NCBI RefSeq assembly: GCF_030323865.1
Contig: NZ_CP066362.1
Coordinates: forward strand, 186,001-250,000
From: Pseudarthrobacter defluvii
GTDB lineage: Bacteria > Actinomycetota > Actinomycetes > Actinomycetales > Micrococcaceae
Reading direction: 5' to 3'
Length of the DNA: 64,000 nt
Shown here: positions 35,382 through 43,861 of the stretch, in pieces
Numbering within the stretch: position 1 is the first letter of the stretch
Layout of the letters: every line of letters starts with the position of its first letter
Position numbers and translations under genes: made by a program
The notes under the pieces: model-generated
Seen by the model: the letters and a program-made list of their open reading frames with translations, nothing else
Database searches by the model: none
Told to the model about the DNA's origin: nothing

Positions 35382-37106
35382 TCATCCGGAGGGTATGAGC
35401 GGCGTCGCGAGGAGTTCGGCCCAGAGTGGATAACCCGGTGGCAGGTCGTCGGGGTGTATGAGGTGCTCGTCTACGAAGTTGTCGTCCTCCGGTTCCCAGG
35501 GAGACAGGTCTTCGGGGCTGATCCCAAGGCAGCAGATATTGCCGGAGCGGATGGTGAGACAGCAGGCGTCGATACACCTGGTGTCCGGACACTTGGTTTC
35601 CCGGCATCTGGCGTCGGGGTCCTGGGCGCCAGGAGACTTCAGTCCGGCGGGCATCGCCCATTGCGGCCAGTGTGGTGGTTCGGGGTCTGGGTGTTCGGGT
35701 TTGTAGTGGCGGCCGGTGGGTGAGGTCCAGCCGGGTGGGTCATTGTTGGTGGCCGGACCGGGTGTCCAGTGGCTGTGGTGTTTGAGCCGGTGATGTTTGG
35801 GGCAGAGTTGGGCCAGATTGGTTGTGCCGGTGGTTCCGCCGTGTTCCCAGGCTTGCAGGTGGTCGGTTTCGTTGTCCGGGGTGTGGTTGGTGCAGCCGGG
35901 GAAGGTGCATTTGGTGTCGCGCATCCTGATCCAGCGTTTGATGGACTCGGGAAGCCGGTAACGGGTTCTCCCGATCTCCAGCGGTGCCCCGTCCCTGGGG
36001 TCGACCAGGACCCGGTAGAAGGACTCCGCCCCGTCCGCGACGAGTTTCCGGGCCATCGAGGCCGGGATCGGTCCCACCCCGTCAAGTACCGCCGGCTCAT
36101 CCGTCACCCCCAGCAGGGAGAAAACCGGCACCATGACCAGGACATCGGCCCGCGGGGCGGGTACCTTCCCGATCTCCCGGACGGGCCGCGAACCGGCAGC
36201 GGAGCCGGTCCCGTCGTCGTTACCGGGTCCTTCATCGTTACTGACCGGCTCGGTTGCTGCGGCGGTGGTGGTGCCGGTGCTGAGGAGCAGTGATGCTGCG
36301 ATGTCGGGGCGGAGTTGGGTGATGGTGCGCGGTTCGTTGGGGCCTTGGAGGCCCCGGGCGGTGGCGGTGGTGCGGTTCCAGATGGCGCAGGCGGTGTCGC
36401 CGGGGAGGTGGAGCGAGATCCAGGCCATGCCGTCGCGGTCGGGGGTGTATTCCATCCGCCGGTCGGCAAAACCCTTGGCGTGGCGTTTTTCGATGGATTC
36501 GGGGTGGTGGCGTTCCCGCCAGCCACGGACCTTGGCCCGGAACCGGGACGGGGCGAGTTCACCGGGTGCGGCACCGCGGGCGGGGTGGGGTGCGGCGGGG
36601 TCGAAGAAATGCGCCACCAGCCCGGCAGCACCGGCCGGGTCGAGGCCTTCGGTTTCGTCCGCCACGATTCTCGCGTGCTGCCACGACATGGCCCCGACGG
36701 CCAGGGCCTGGAACACGGGCGGGAGGGAGCAGACCTTCCGGGACTGTTCCACGAACGCGCCGGCGGCGGCTGAACTCAGCGTCAGGACGCCGGCGATTTC
36801 CTCCACGGTGGACATTTCAGCGTAGGTGCGGTCCTGGAGGGAGGCATCGGGCGGAGTCATGGCCTGCTGAAACGCGACGGCCTCGGATGCATCCTGTGCC
36901 TGCCCGGCCGCGAGCTGGGCCGTGAGCCGGGACCGGAGATCCAGCCGTTCCAACCGGATCTCATACCGCCGCTGCAACACATCAACACCGGAACCAACAG
37001 CAAGGCCGGAGGCCAGCGCAGCGTCCTCCCGCTCCAGCGCATCAAGGGCAGCAGCAAAGCCATGAAGGCCCTGTCCTACCGCTGATGCACTGCTGCTGAT
37101 TTCCAT
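35382..37106 (-). CDS. DUF222 / HNH endonuclease signature protein with Cys-rich tail
   Basis: 574 residues from MEISSSASAVGQGLHG; the frame remains open upstream to a TTG without family features. A long helical DUF222 domain (1-390) is followed by an HNH nuclease motif: CTFPGC, then ETDHLQAWEHGG, then LCPKHHRLKHH. Such proteins are abundant in actinobacteria and often sit near mobile DNA. The last 75 residues after PEPPHWPQW are odd: a Cys-rich block (CRETKCPDTRC, DACCL, NICCLG) and an acidic end. DNA binding and nicking are inferred from HNH only. It diverges from the PfpI gene. Confidence 0.85.
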   Translation of the reverse strand: MEISSSASAVGQGLHGFAAALDALEREDAALASGLAVGSGVDVLQRRYEIRLERLDLRSRLTAQLAAGQAQDASEAVAFQQAMTPPDASLQDRTYAEMSTVEEIAGVLTLSSAAAGAFVEQSRKVCSLPPVFQALAVGAMSWQHARIVADETEGLDPAGAAGLVAHFFDPAAPHPARGAAPGELAPSRFRAKVRGWRERHHPESIEKRHAKGFADRRMEYTPDRDGMAWISLHLPGDTACAIWNRTTATARGLQGPNEPRTITQLRPDIAASLLLSTGTTTAAATEPVSNDEGPGNDDGTGSAAGSRPVREIGKVPAPRADVLVMVPVFSLLGVTDEPAVLDGVGPIPASMARKLVADGAESFYRVLVDPRDGAPLEIGRTRYRLPESIKRWIRMRDTKCTFPGCTNHTPDNETDHLQAWEHGGTTGTTNLAQLCPKHHRLKHHSHWTPGPATNNDPPGWTSPTGRHYKPEHPDPEPPHWPQWAMPAGLKSPGAQDPDARCRETKCPDTRCIDACCLTIRSGNICCLGISPEDLSPWEPEDDNFVDEHLIHPDDLPPGYPLWAELLATPLIPSG

Positions 37107-37252
37107 AAGAGAATCTTCTAACGAGGCACTGACATTCTGACTTGCGCCGGTCCACCACTCACGCAGGTAATTGGAAGCACTCAACCCACCAGCCGTCGTA
37201 CGTTGCCCGGGGATGCGCGCCAGCGGGACCGTCCAGGCTGACAAAACAGATA

Positions 37253-37267
37253 GTCAGCTTGCTTATT
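37253..37267. promoter_or_regulatory. degenerate copy of the CTAAGC-NT-GCTTA palindrome
   Basis: GTCAGCTTGCTTATT lies in the 259-bp divergent region between the DUF222-HNH gene and the PfpI gene. Its right half, GCTTGCTTA, is identical to the catalase site at 14746-14761; the left half is imperfect. Confidence 0.35.
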
Positions 37268-37365
37268 ACTTTCGGATTTCCTAGGCTGGAACACGTCAGG
37301 CAATCAACTCTCGGGCGGTTGCTGCGCGCCTAAGGGCCGCGGACCGCCTCAGGCGAGGAGGAACA

Positions 37366-37932
37366 ATGTCAGAGCACAGCATCGCAGGCAAGAAGGTCGC
37401 ATTCCTGCTGACTGACGGCGTGGAGCAGGTAGAGCTCACCAGTCCCTGGCAGGCAGTGAAAGACGCCGGCGGCGAGCCCACCCTGGTGGCTCCCAAGAGC
37501 GGCAAGCTGCAGGGCTACAACGGCACGGACAAGGGCGATACCTTCGACGTCGACATGACGGTCGCCGACGCCAACGCCTCAGACTTCGACGCCCTGGTGC
37601 TTCCCGGCGGCGTCGTCAACGCGGACCACCTGCGCGTCGACAAGGACGCGCAAAACTTCACCCGCAGCTTCTTCGAACAGCACAAGCCGGTGGCATCGAT
37701 CTGCCACGGACCCTGGCTGCTGATCGAGGCCGGCGTGATCAAGGGCCGGAACGTCACGTCCTACTTCACGCTGGAGACAGACCTGAAGAACGCGGGCGCC
37801 AACTGGACTGACGAGGAAGTGGTGGTGGACCAGGGGCTGGTGACCAGCCGGAACCCGGACGACCTCCCTGCATTCAACAACAAGCTGGTGGAGGAGATCT
37901 CCGAAGGCCAGCACGCGGGCCAGACCGCCTAA
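37366..37932 (+). CDS. DJ-1/PfpI family protein (type 1 glutamine amidotransferase fold)
   Basis: 188 residues. ATG follows a strong GGAGGA site. The fold markers are AFLLTDGVEQVELTSPW with the conserved acidic residue near 20, DALVLPGG, and the nucleophile elbow SICHGPWLLIEAG with Cys113 followed by His. This is the PfpI/YraA-type branch of deglycase- or general-stress-like proteins; protease activity is doubtful. It precedes the MFS exporter by 123 bp on the same strand and has a catalase-like palindrome upstream. Confidence 0.88.
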   Translation: MSEHSIAGKKVAFLLTDGVEQVELTSPWQAVKDAGGEPTLVAPKSGKLQGYNGTDKGDTFDVDMTVADANASDFDALVLPGGVVNADHLRVDKDAQNFTRSFFEQHKPVASICHGPWLLIEAGVIKGRNVTSYFTLETDLKNAGANWTDEEVVVDQGLVTSRNPDDLPAFNNKLVEEISEGQHAGQTA

Positions 37933-37940
37933 TCCCTAAA

Positions 37941-38051
37941 GTTCCCTCAGGGTTTTTAAACCCGTATGGAGGAATTACTCCAGCGGGTAGAGTGTTGGAA
38001 TCTGCAGCGGCGCTGACCGCGCATCACTCATCCAAACACCCCTGAGGGAAC
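37941..38051 (+). promoter_or_regulatory. structured leader of the MFS exporter gene
   Basis: GTTCCCTCAGGG (37941-37952) is the exact reverse complement of CCCTGAGGGAAC (38040-38051). The downstream arm contains the GAGGG ribosome site of the exporter. A small TGGAG-GAATTA-CTCCA hairpin lies between the arms. In a transcript that begins upstream of 37941 the arms could pair and hide the ribosome site. As DNA, they could be two operator half-sites around a promoter (TAGAGT near 37988 is a possible -10). Confidence 0.4.
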
Positions 38052-38055
38052 ACCC

Positions 38056-39570
38056 ATGTCTACCGAAGTCTCTCCGAACGCCGGCGCCCAGCCCGGCCCG
38101 GGCGAAGGAACCCGCGACGAAATCCGCGGTGGAGTCCGCCAAGGACAGCAGCCTGCAGCGCCGGAGAAGATGTCGCGGGAAGCAGTGACCATCATCAGCA
38201 CGCTGCTGGTGGCGACGTTCGTGGTGATCCTCAACGAGACCATCATGAACGTCGCCCTGCAGCGGCTCATGGTGGACCTTCGCGTGGACGCCCCCACAGT
38301 CCAGTGGCTGTCCACCGGCTTCATGCTCACCATGGCCGTGGTCATTCCCACCACAGGCTTCATCCTCCAGCGCCTCTCCACCCGGGCAGTCTTCCTGCTG
38401 GCCATGGGATTGTTCGCCGGCGGAACGGCGTTGGCGGCAGTTGCCCCCGGGTTCGAGGTCCTCCTGCTGGCCCGCATCATCCAGGCCGGCGGCACGGCCA
38501 TCATGCTGCCGCTGCTGATGACCACCATCCTCACCCTGGTTCCCCTCGCCAAGCGCGGCGCCGTCATGGGCAACGTAAGCATTGCCATCTCAGTCGCCCC
38601 GGCCATGGGTCCCACCGTTTCCGGCTTGATCCTGGAGCACTTCACCTGGCGCTTCATGTTCGTCTTCGTCCTGCCGGTGGCCCTCGCGGCGCTGGCCATC
38701 GGCGCGAAGTACCTGACCAACGTGGGCGAAACGGAAAAGGGGAAGCTGGACGCACTCTCGGTTGTCCTCACGGTCCCGGCCTTCGGCGGCCTGGTTTACG
38801 GGCTCAGCCAGATCGGCGGCGGCCACGGCGGCCAGGCAGGTCCGGGTGCCGGAGCCATCGCGGCCCTGGTGATCGGTGTCGCTGCCCTGACGGTGTTCGT
38901 GCTCCGCCAGGTCCGGCTGCAGAAGGGCGAAGCGCCGCTTCTGAACCTGCGCGCCTTCAATTTCCGGATGTTCACCGTCTCGGTCCTGCTCATGGTCGTG
39001 GCCATGATGGCCCTGTTCGGCGGGGTCATCCTGCTGCCGCTCTACCTCCAGCAGGTCCGGGGCCTTGGCTCGCTTGAAACCGGCCTTGTGCTGCTCCCCG
39101 GCGGCCTGGCCATGGGCCTGCTGGGCCCGGTCATCGGCCGCGCGTTCGACAAAGTGGGCCCGCTGCCCCTCACCGTCACCGGATCCATCCTGATGGTGGT
39201 GACCCTCTGGCAGTTTTCAATGCTCGACGCCGGCACGGCAGTTTGGTGGATCGTCACCCTGCACGTGGGGCTGAGTTTCGGCCTGGCGCTGCTGTTCACC
39301 CCTGCCTTCACCACCGGCCTGAACCCGCTGCCGCCGCACCTCTATTCCCACGGGTCGGCGATCATGAGCACCACCCAGCAGGTGGCCGGCGCCGCCGGTA
39401 CGGCACTGCTGGTGTCCATCTTCGCCGTGGTCAGCGCGGCCTCAGGCCTCGTCGCAGGGATGAGCGCCGCCTTCATGACGGCAACCGTCATAGCCCTCGC
39501 CGCCGTCGTGCTTTCTGCCATGATGCGCAAGACCGAAGGCACCGGTCCGGGCCACGGCGCAGCGCACTGA
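38056..39570 (+). CDS. DHA2 family MFS multidrug exporter
   Basis: 504 residues with 14 hydrophobic helices expected for the DHA2 (EmrB/QacA) drug:H+ antiporters. The first helix ends at TIMNVALQRLMVDL, motif C-like GPTVSGLILEHFTWRFMF lies in helix 5, and the linker around 225 is short. A soluble N-terminal tail of about 40 residues precedes helix 1. It exports hydrophobic or cationic compounds; the substrate is unknown. It is preceded by a leader able to mask its ribosome site and followed by a strong bidirectional terminator. Confidence 0.9.
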   Translation: MSTEVSPNAGAQPGPGEGTRDEIRGGVRQGQQPAAPEKMSREAVTIISTLLVATFVVILNETIMNVALQRLMVDLRVDAPTVQWLSTGFMLTMAVVIPTTGFILQRLSTRAVFLLAMGLFAGGTALAAVAPGFEVLLLARIIQAGGTAIMLPLLMTTILTLVPLAKRGAVMGNVSIAISVAPAMGPTVSGLILEHFTWRFMFVFVLPVALAALAIGAKYLTNVGETEKGKLDALSVVLTVPAFGGLVYGLSQIGGGHGGQAGPGAGAIAALVIGVAALTVFVLRQVRLQKGEAPLLNLRAFNFRMFTVSVLLMVVAMMALFGGVILLPLYLQQVRGLGSLETGLVLLPGGLAMGLLGPVIGRAFDKVGPLPLTVTGSILMVVTLWQFSMLDAGTAVWWIVTLHVGLSFGLALLFTPAFTTGLNPLPPHLYSHGSAIMSTTQQVAGAAGTALLVSIFAVVSAASGLVAGMSAAFMTATVIALAAVVLSAMMRKTEGTGPGHGAAH

Positions 39571-39590
39571 CGGGTCCAGGCTCAACCAAG

Positions 39591-39622
39591 AAGGCCGTTG
39601 CTCCCAGTGGGGCAACGGCCTT
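39591..39622. terminator. bidirectional intrinsic terminator
   Basis: AAGGCCGTTGC (39591-39601) pairs perfectly with GCAACGGCCTT (39612-39622), followed by TTCG on the plus strand and TTCTTGG on the minus strand. It lies between the convergent MFS and alpha/beta hydrolase genes. Confidence 0.8.
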
Positions 39623-39633
39623 TTCGTGCCGGT

Positions 39634-40470
39634 TCAACCGGCGAAGAAGTCGCTCAGTTCCTTGATCAGCTTGTCCGGGGCCTTGATGGCGCCGTCGTGG
39701 CCGAAGCCGGGCAGGATGGTGTAGCTGGAGCCGGACAATACGTCGTGGATTTGCCCGCAGGCGATGCCGAAGTAGGCCGGGCTCTTTTCGCCCACCACGA
39801 TCAGCGTCTCCAAGGGCAGGTCCAGGAACGGCTCCGCAGGCATGTCCGCCGCGATGATGGCCTTGATCTCCCGCACGCCGGTGCGCATGAGTTCGCGCTG
39901 CTGCTTCCCTTCAGTGGTGCCGGCCGTGAGCTTGTTGGCCAGGGTGAGCATGGAGAGCGGCATGCGCGATGAGAAGGATCCACCGGCTTCCAGGCCGCGC
40001 TGGATCACGGCGAGGGCGCGGTCATCGTCGCCGGCGGCAATGGCCTTCTCGTACTCGGCGATCCAAGTGGCGGTGACGCTGCCGTTCACTGACACGGCGG
40101 GGTCGTAGACGGCGAGCCGTTCCACGGGGAGGGTCCGCGCGGCGTGCAGGGCGACCGCCCCGCCGAAGCTGTGCCCAAAGACGTCCGTGCTGGAGGTGTG
40201 CTTCATGACGGTGTCCAGGTCCCGGATGTCCACGTCCAGCGTGTAGTCCTCCGGCTGGGGCGACGACGAACCGCGGCCGCGCCGGTTGAAGGTGTGCACC
40301 GGCCGGCCCAGCGAGGCGCTCAGTTTCTGGGCAAACTTGGTGTAGTCAGCGGCCGTGACCATGGAGGGCGGCACCACCACCACGCCCGAACCTGCCGAAG
40401 CCATGTCCGCGCCGGTGGAAAAGAGCTCCACAGTGCCGCCGTCGGGGGTCCTGATGTTCTCTCGCGTCAT
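39634..40470 (-). CDS. alpha/beta hydrolase (paralogue 1)
   Basis: 278 residues, no signal peptide. The nucleophile elbow GHSFG (99-103) follows FNRRGRGSSSPQPEDYTLDVDIRDL, and the final FGHDGAIKAPDKLIKEL holds the catalytic His. The chain is clearly related to the hydrolase at 50112-51041: both share RRGRG.SS.QP.DY, LAVYD.AV...GS and the same length pattern. Substrate unknown. It lies 57 bp downstream of the TetR gene on the same strand, so the two may be co-transcribed. Confidence 0.85.
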   Translation of the reverse strand: MTRENIRTPDGGTVELFSTGADMASAGSGVVVVPPSMVTAADYTKFAQKLSASLGRPVHTFNRRGRGSSSPQPEDYTLDVDIRDLDTVMKHTSSTDVFGHSFGGAVALHAARTLPVERLAVYDPAVSVNGSVTATWIAEYEKAIAAGDDDRALAVIQRGLEAGGSFSSRMPLSMLTLANKLTAGTTEGKQQRELMRTGVREIKAIIAADMPAEPFLDLPLETLIVVGEKSPAYFGIACGQIHDVLSGSSYTILPGFGHDGAIKAPDKLIKELSDFFAG

Positions 40471-40527
40471 GGTCCGAGCCTAGCCGAGCAAGCTGGGTGG
40501 GGCATCACGGACGCGGGCGTCTCCAGC

Positions 40528-41199
40528 TCACGCCAGTTGGTTGATCAACGCCTGGCTCGCTGTGCGGATGGCCGGCAGGTGGTCCCCGCGTCCGCAGAGG
40601 ATCAGTCCCGCGTCCGCTGCCTGCAGTGCGGACTCCGCCGTCACGGCACCATCGGCACGCAGATAGATCAGCGATTCGACCAGCCGGAAGGTGAAGTCGC
40701 CCCCGTCCGGACCAGCGGCGGTCGCCGACAGCCCGCCGCCCAGCTCCCCGTACAGCCGCCGGAGTTCCTGGCGGTGGCTGAGGAACCGGGCGAAGCGCGT
40801 GGTGCGTACCTCGGGCAGGTGGTACAGGACCCCAAGATTCCACCGGGCGCTGCACAGCTGGGTTCCGTCATAAAGCGCGACGGCGTGCAGCTGGCTTCCG
40901 GCCGGCCGATGGGTTCCAGCCTGCTCGGCGGGCAACGCGGCAACTGCGCGCGCGAACTTCAGGCCCCCTGACACCGTCCCCTCCAGGAGGTCCTCAAGGA
41001 TGTCGTCCTTGGTTTTGAAGTGGTGGTAGAGGGATGACTGCCGGATGCCCACGGCGTCCGCGATGGAGCGGGTGGAGGTGCTGGCAAAGCCCTGGGTGGT
41101 GAACAGTTCCGCCGCGGCGTCGAGGATTTCATCGCGGGCGGTGGCGCCTGGCCGCGAGGGCTGCTGGTGGCGGGGACGTCCCGGTCCTGCTGAAGTCAC
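40528..41199 (-). CDS. TetR family regulator, probable controller of the guanidine/urea operon
   Basis: 223 residues from GTG with GAGG two to five bases upstream. The HTH region runs from ARDEILDAAAELFTTQGFASTSTRSIADAVG to SLYHHFKTKDDIL in the usual positions (about 22-68). The ligand domain has GTQLCSARWNLGVLYHLPEVRTTRF, seen in regulators of nitrogen-compound pathways. It is transcribed divergently from the permease-DUF1989-carboxylase-hydrolase operon across a 239-bp control region, which makes it the likely local regulator. The effector may be guanidine or a pathway intermediate, which is inference. Confidence 0.8.
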   Translation of the reverse strand: MTSAGPGRPRHQQPSRPGATARDEILDAAAELFTTQGFASTSTRSIADAVGIRQSSLYHHFKTKDDILEDLLEGTVSGGLKFARAVAALPAEQAGTHRPAGSQLHAVALYDGTQLCSARWNLGVLYHLPEVRTTRFARFLSHRQELRRLYGELGGGLSATAAGPDGGDFTFRLVESLIYLRADGAVTAESALQAADAGLILCGRGDHLPAIRTASQALINQLA

Positions 41200-41438
41200 G
41201 GCCTCATTCTTGCACCACGGACGGGACCAAAGGACAGCCCGGGAAGGGCCTGCCACCGTTGTGAGGGTACGGAAATCTGCGCGAAACAAGATGTCTATCC
41301 GCCTTTTACAGAGGTGAAACTGTTTGGGGACATCCCGCTGGAAAACTATCAATTGACCGGTAATCAGCAGCCTTCGGCCGAGCGCTGCAGTGCCGGGAGG
41401 CTTTGCCCCACAATCCCTTTCCAGCCCGGAGATTCCCG
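41200..41438. promoter_or_regulatory. divergent control region of the TetR gene and the carboxylase operon
   Basis: This 239-bp region has a lower GC patch (41280-41360) with a 9-bp palindrome AAAC-T-GTTT (41317-41325) and GATGTC/GACATC half-sites 40 bp apart. I looked for guanidine-I, -II and -III riboswitch features and recognised none. Promoter and TetR operator are therefore expected here, but the exact site is not decided. Confidence 0.35.
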
Positions 41439-42941
41439 ATGACCTCAACCGTTCTTCCCACCGTCCACCAGGACGATGCAGACTTGACGTCCCTTGGCTA
41501 CCAGCCCACCCTCCACCGAAAGCTCGGCCGCTACGCTTCCTTTGCCGCCGGCTTCTCCTTCGTGTCGATCCTCACCACCATCTTCCAGCTCTTCGCATTC
41601 GGTTACTCCTTCGCCGGGCCCGCGTTCTTCTGGACCTGGCCCGTTGTCCTGGTAGGCCAGCTGCTGGTCGCCCTGAACTTCGCCGAACTCGCCGCCCGCT
41701 ACCCCCTCTCCGGCGCCGTGTACCAGTGGGCGCGGCGCGTCGGGGGAGAAGGCGTCGGCTGGTTCGCCGGCTGGTTCATGGCCATTGCACAGGTGGTGAC
41801 CGCGGCTGCCGCGGCCATCGCCCTGCAGGTGGTCCTGCCCCAACTTTGGGACGGCTTCCAGGTGGTGGGCGGCGACCCCGCACTCAACACCGTGACCGGC
41901 GCCAGCAACGCCGTGGTCCTTGGCGCCGTGCTCCTGGTGGCCACCACCATCATCAACTCCCTGGGCGTCAAGCTCATGGCCCACGTGAACTCGGTGGGGG
42001 TCACCTGCGAGATCGTGGGCGTTGCCGCCGTCATCCTGGCCCTCATCAGCGCCGCCCAGCGCGGACCGGAAGTTGTCGCGGACACCACCGTGCTGCAGGG
42101 CTCCGACCTGGGCGCCGTGGGAGCCTTCCTCGTCTCAGGACTGATGGCCGCCTACGTGATGGTGGGCTTCAACTCCGCCGGCGAGCTGTCCGAGGAAACC
42201 AAGGACCCGCGTCGCACCGCACCGCGGACCATCCTCTCCGCCCTCCTCATTTCCGGCATCGGCGGCGCGCTGATGATCATCACCGCCCTGATGGCGGCGC
42301 CCAGCCTGGACGACGGCCGCCTGGCTACCGAAGGCCTGCCCTACGTCCTCACCGCTGTCCTGGGCACGTTCTGGGGCAAGGTCCTGCTGGTGGACGTGGC
42401 CATCGCCATCTTCGTCTGCACCCTGGCCATCCAGACAGCCGGTTCCCGGCTGGTGTTCTCCATGGCCCGCGATGGCAAGCTCCCGGCGTCGGCCCTTCTC
42501 TCCTCCGTCCACCCCACCCGCGGCACCCCGATGTGGCCCTCCATAGTGATCGGCGCCCTGGCAGTGGGAGTGCTGGCCATCAACGTTGGCAATGCGGCCC
42601 TGTTCACCACCCTGTGCAGCGTCTGCATCGTCATGGTCTACATCGCCTACCTCCTGGTCACCGTCCCGCAGCTGCTCAACCGCCTCCGCGGCGACTGGGA
42701 CCGGGTGGGGCAGACCATGCCGGCAGGCCTCTTCACCCTCGGCCGCTGGGGCCTTCCCGTCAACATCCTTGCCGTCCTCTACGGCGGCCTCATGGTGGTC
42801 AACCTCGCCTGGCCCAGGCCCGAGGTGTACGACCCCACCGGCGAGAACGGACTCCTCCTCTGGTCCGCACCGCTGATGGTCGCCGCCGTCCTGCTCCTGG
42901 GCGTCTGGGTCCGGCAGCGGAACCTGGCAGCCAAGGCCTGA
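41439..42941 (+). CDS. APC superfamily permease of the urea/guanidine carboxylase operon
   Basis: 500 residues from MTSTVLPTVH with GGAGA upstream. Twelve hydrophobic helices are expected. The N-terminal region LGYQPTLHRKLGRYASFAAGFSFVSILTTIFQLFAFG (in part) has the APC pattern, and GFNSAGELSEETKDPRRTAPRTI is the characteristic helix 6-7 loop with the acidic signature. Position as first gene before two DUF1989 genes and urea carboxylase marks the carboxylase-associated permease group, thought to import the nitrogen substrate. Confidence 0.88.
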   Translation: MTSTVLPTVHQDDADLTSLGYQPTLHRKLGRYASFAAGFSFVSILTTIFQLFAFGYSFAGPAFFWTWPVVLVGQLLVALNFAELAARYPLSGAVYQWARRVGGEGVGWFAGWFMAIAQVVTAAAAAIALQVVLPQLWDGFQVVGGDPALNTVTGASNAVVLGAVLLVATTIINSLGVKLMAHVNSVGVTCEIVGVAAVILALISAAQRGPEVVADTTVLQGSDLGAVGAFLVSGLMAAYVMVGFNSAGELSEETKDPRRTAPRTILSALLISGIGGALMIITALMAAPSLDDGRLATEGLPYVLTAVLGTFWGKVLLVDVAIAIFVCTLAIQTAGSRLVFSMARDGKLPASALLSSVHPTRGTPMWPSIVIGALAVGVLAINVGNAALFTTLCSVCIVMVYIAYLLVTVPQLLNRLRGDWDRVGQTMPAGLFTLGRWGLPVNILAVLYGGLMVVNLAWPRPEVYDPTGENGLLLWSAPLMVAAVLLLGVWVRQRNLAAKA

Positions 42942-42982
42942 GACCCAGAACTCCACGAACTTCCACCAAGTACAGGACTGAC

Positions 42983-43861
42983 ATGACACAGACCCTCGAA
43001 ACACCAGTCACCAGCGGGACGGCCACGACGGCCGGCGCCCGTGCCCACGCCAGGGAACAGCACGGCAAGACGGCGGACACCATGCGCCACGTGCCGGCAG
43101 CTTCCGCCCCCTCGCACCTTTTGGCCGGAGCGCCCGACGGCGTGATACCCACTTGGGCGGAATCCCTCGCCTTTGGCCGCTACACCACCATGGCGCTGGC
43201 CCGGGGCACCCGGATCCGGCTCACCGACACTGCCGGCGACGCGTGCGTGCACGCCCTCCTCTACCGCGCCGGCAACCTGCACGAGCGGCTGAACATCGCG
43301 GACACCGTCAAGGTCCCGTGGCAGGCCTACCCCGGCGTCGGGCACCCGCTGCTGTCCGACGCCGGCCGGCTCATGGCCACCATCGTCGCGGACACCTCCA
43401 GCCGGCACGATGCCCTCACCGGCGCCACCACCCTCACCGGCAACACGGCGAAGTACGGAGCCGGGACCGCCCACAGCGCCTCCCCGGCAGCCCGCGAACT
43501 GCTCACCCTGGCCGCCCTCAAGAACGGCCTGGGCACCAGGGATGTGGCGCCGTCGCTCGCCTTCTTCAAAGGCATCACCGTTGACCCGGCCGGCAGCATT
43601 ACCTTCACCGGAAGCGCGGGGCCGGGTGCCGCCGTCGAACTCCTGCTCCAGATGGACGCCGTGCTGGTCCTGGCGAACACCGCCCACCCGCTGGACCCCC
43701 GCCCGGACTTTACCGGCACCGCCGTCGACATCGTTGCCTGGCACGCGCCCAGGGACCTCGGGGAACTGGAAGCCGGGCGCCTCACCGGCCCGCTGGCCCC
43801 CGAACACCTGCAGGCCCTCCGCAACACCGACCACGACCTCACCGCAAGGAACGCCCGATGA
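42983..43861 (+). CDS. DUF1989 urea carboxylase-associated protein (candidate carboxyguanidine deiminase subunit)
   Basis: 292 residues; its TGA overlaps the next ATG. The core from TMALARGTRIRLTDTAGDACVHALLYRAGN to RHDALTGATT matches DUF1989. The N-terminal 45 residues are variable. Compared with the next paralogue it lacks the Cys of the HDTIGGACS motif, having HDALTGATT instead, so the pair may split catalytic and structural roles. In characterised systems two DUF1989 proteins (CgdA, CgdB) turn carboxyguanidine into allophanate. Assignment here rests on operon context. Confidence 0.85.
   Translation: MTQTLETPVTSGTATTAGARAHAREQHGKTADTMRHVPAASAPSHLLAGAPDGVIPTWAESLAFGRYTTMALARGTRIRLTDTAGDACVHALLYRAGNLHERLNIADTVKVPWQAYPGVGHPLLSDAGRLMATIVADTSSRHDALTGATTLTGNTAKYGAGTAHSASPAARELLTLAALKNGLGTRDVAPSLAFFKGITVDPAGSITFTGSAGPGAAVELLLQMDAVLVLANTAHPLDPRPDFTGTAVDIVAWHAPRDLGELEAGRLTGPLAPEHLQALRNTDHDLTARNAR

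Noticed and set aside
41280..41430. Possible guanidine riboswitch upstream of the permease
   Set aside because: No conserved riboswitch core could be recognised by eye; only short palindromes are present, so it is left as a general control region.
41390..42982. A long upstream extension of the first DUF1989 gene, and a similar extension of the carboxylase frame (44046-44549)
   Set aside because: Both extensions are out-of-frame readings of the permease and of the second DUF1989 gene; the true starts are at 42983 and 44550.
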